Source of the DNA: Sphingomonas mollis
GTDB taxonomy: Bacteria > Pseudomonadota > Alphaproteobacteria > Sphingomonadales > Sphingomonadaceae
DNA: 64,000 bases
Direction: 5' to 3'
NCBI RefSeq assembly: GCF_016427505.1
Contig: NZ_JAELXS010000006.1
Span: 186,001 to 250,000, forward strand
In this document: piece after piece, positions 63,843 to 64,000 of the stretch
Numbering within the stretch: position 1 is the stretch's first letter
Layout: the number at the start of each line of letters is the position of its first letter
Program-made: the position numbers and the translations under genes
Notes under the pieces: generated by a model
What the model was told of the DNA's origin: nothing
What the model saw: the letters and a program-made list of their open reading frames with translations, nothing else
Database searches by the model: none

Positions 63843-64000
63843 TCAAACCCGCTCCACCGCATTCACCGCGTCCAGCGCCCGCAGGGCGGCGATCAGGTGC
63901 AGCAGTTGCTGGATGTCGTGGACCTCCACGTCGGTCGCATTGGTGTGGACGCGGGCGTCGCGGCGCAGGTTGATGATGTGGGTGCGGTGCCGGGCGATCA
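63843..64000 (-). CDS. RelA/SpoT-type (p)ppGpp synthetase/hydrolase, C-terminal end (5' part outside window)
   Basis: About 52 residues visible: LRRDARVHTNATDVEVHDIQ, then QLLHLIAALRALDAVNAVERV. This is the last ACT/RRM domain of long RSH proteins, ending just after the typical VxxVERV. The catalytic domains are outside the window. GC-rich codons return here, marking the right edge of the AT-richer insert. Confidence 0.85.
   Translation of the reverse strand, partial: IARHRTHIINLRRDARVHTNATDVEVHDIQQLLHLIAALRALDAVNAVERV

Overview
The window is GC-rich alphaproteobacterial chromosome, and the gene content points to Sphingomonadaceae (Sphingomonas or a close relative). The pointers are the RNase D-lptC-lptA-lptB-rpoN block, the cluster of CarD, 7Fe ferredoxin FdxA, S4-domain protein and Suv3-like helicase, pntAA/pntAB/pntB preceded by a tiny aa3-oxidase subunit IV gene, a PEP-CTERM secreted protein, DUF6456 and MpaB-type proteins, and several families of short palindromic intergenic repeats. 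The species is not determined. Both edges cut genes: an ATP-dependent DNA ligase at the left and a RelA/SpoT-type protein at the right.

Region by region. 0-20 kb holds the ligase end, glutathionyl-hydroquinone reductase, a two-domain cold-shock protein, LPS transport genes, sigma-54, secreted hydrolases, and three further members of the ligase-associated (Lhr-type) DNA repair set: exonuclease, helicase and PdeM phosphoesterase. 20-31 kb holds msrA with a small membrane ORF, an aspartate-type aminotransferase, a fused pabB-pabC, an SDR, an NtrC-type regulator with an altered sigma-54 contact loop, and the pnt operon interrupted by a DUF559 nuclease-like gene between perfect inverted repeats. 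31-45 kb holds tRNA-Val, an Xre/S24-like regulator, DUF6456, a divergent DapF-like epimerase, MpaB, two GIN-domain secreted proteins, CarD, FdxA, the Suv3-like helicase, an M23 peptidase and a 3-hydroxyacyl-CoA dehydrogenase. 45-54 kb holds an EF-hand lipoprotein, a PEP-CTERM phytase-like esterase, a fasciclin protein, a nucleoside transporter, YhhQ, argB and the compact yggT-DUF167-folD-marC run. 54-61 kb looks like a surface-glycan modification locus: SGNH esterase, GT-C-like membrane enzyme, GtrA, methyltransferase and GtrB-like GT2. An M48 peptidase follows.

The last 2.5 kb (61.4-63.8 kb) is clearly AT-richer than the rest. It carries a three-gene operon for an anchored periplasmic protein, a small lipoprotein and a secreted chymotrypsin-fold protease. 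The protease reading frame breaks at a run of six A, between the catalytic His and the catalytic Asp/Ser, and one base fewer restores it. This operon and the DUF559 insertion are the best candidates for recently acquired or poorly described biology.

Short repeats follow a pattern. Every gap over 100 bp between convergent genes holds a palindromic repeat: five carry two related families (one copy nested inside another), and the sixth has a long hairpin next to a 9-bp-periodic GAAAGTC repeat. This suggests a role at transcript 3' ends. No CRISPR array, IS transposase, integrase or rRNA was seen.
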